DNA of 64,000 nucleotides from Eriocheir sinensis (taxonomy: Eukaryota > Arthropoda > Malacostraca > Decapoda > Varunidae): the NCBI RefSeq assembly GCF_024679095.1, contig NC_066516.1, forward strand, positions 24,843,718 to 24,907,717, written 5' to 3'. This document shows, piece by piece, positions 63,958 to 64,000 of this stretch (its first letter is position 1; every line of letters begins with the position of its first letter). The position numbers and the translations under genes are program-made. Below the pieces are notes generated by a model. The model made no database searches. It worked only from the letters and a program-made list of their open reading frames with translations, and was not told the DNA's origin.

Positions 63958-64000
63958 TCCTCCTTCTCCTCCTCCTCCTCGTCCAACTCTTCCTCCTCAA

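Overview
The window is nuclear DNA from a eukaryote, most likely a decapod crustacean and probably a crab (inference). Supporting this are the very dense long CA/GT and GA/CT microsatellites, several tRNA-derived SINE copies, and a decayed LINE 3' end with a C-terminal reverse-transcriptase domain of the kind I remember from crab and shrimp sequence. That memory is unverified. I see no bacterial-type operons and no CRISPR, tRNA, rRNA or other RNA gene.

I cannot support any intact protein-coding gene. Nearly every long open frame is a translation of a microsatellite (Cys-Val, Thr-His, Leu-Ser, Arg-Glu runs), of a polypurine/polypyrimidine tract (Ser/Phe/Leu-rich or Glu/Lys/Arg-rich) or of a minisatellite. 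A few ordinary-composition frames (1592-1960, 44649-45068, 51862-52176) match no family I recognise. The window therefore looks like intergenic or intronic sequence.

Layout: 1-1090 holds a 62-bp tandem array split by a short element. 1220-4640 is microsatellites, minisatellites and an abrupt pyrimidine-to-purine switch. 4590-8300 is mostly unique sequence with a SINE. 8300-18150 alternates purine/pyrimidine tracts, GTT/GGT repeats and four minisatellites, including a tidy 55-bp array at 16.2-16.5 kb. 18150-29000 mixes long GA/CA tracts, a minisatellite at 20.4-20.9 kb and unique islands. 29500-31290 is purine-rich with a ~160-bp array carrying a second short insertion. 32-36 kb is mostly unique. 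36.2-39.3 kb is a repeat hub: polypurine DNA, a ~160-bp repeat rich in AAGGT pentamers, a LINE 3' fragment inserted in it, and the longest GA tract (about 167 bp). 42.9-43.3 kb is a very regular 65-bp array. 46-48.5 kb has two SINEs. 49.7-51.0 kb and 58.0-59.1 kb are the best non-repetitive islands for regulatory or exonic function. 59.4-60.4 kb is an eight-copy ~140-bp array. A further copy of the short element is at the right edge.

The most interesting structural result is one small dispersed element, seen four times (about 913-1012, 30900-30945, 37125-37240 and 63834-63957). Two copies interrupt otherwise regular tandem arrays, so their boundaries can be read directly. The LINE fragment at 38.2-38.7 kb likewise sits inside a tandem array and is flanked by identical 18-bp AAGGT-type sequence. 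No new protein system was found.
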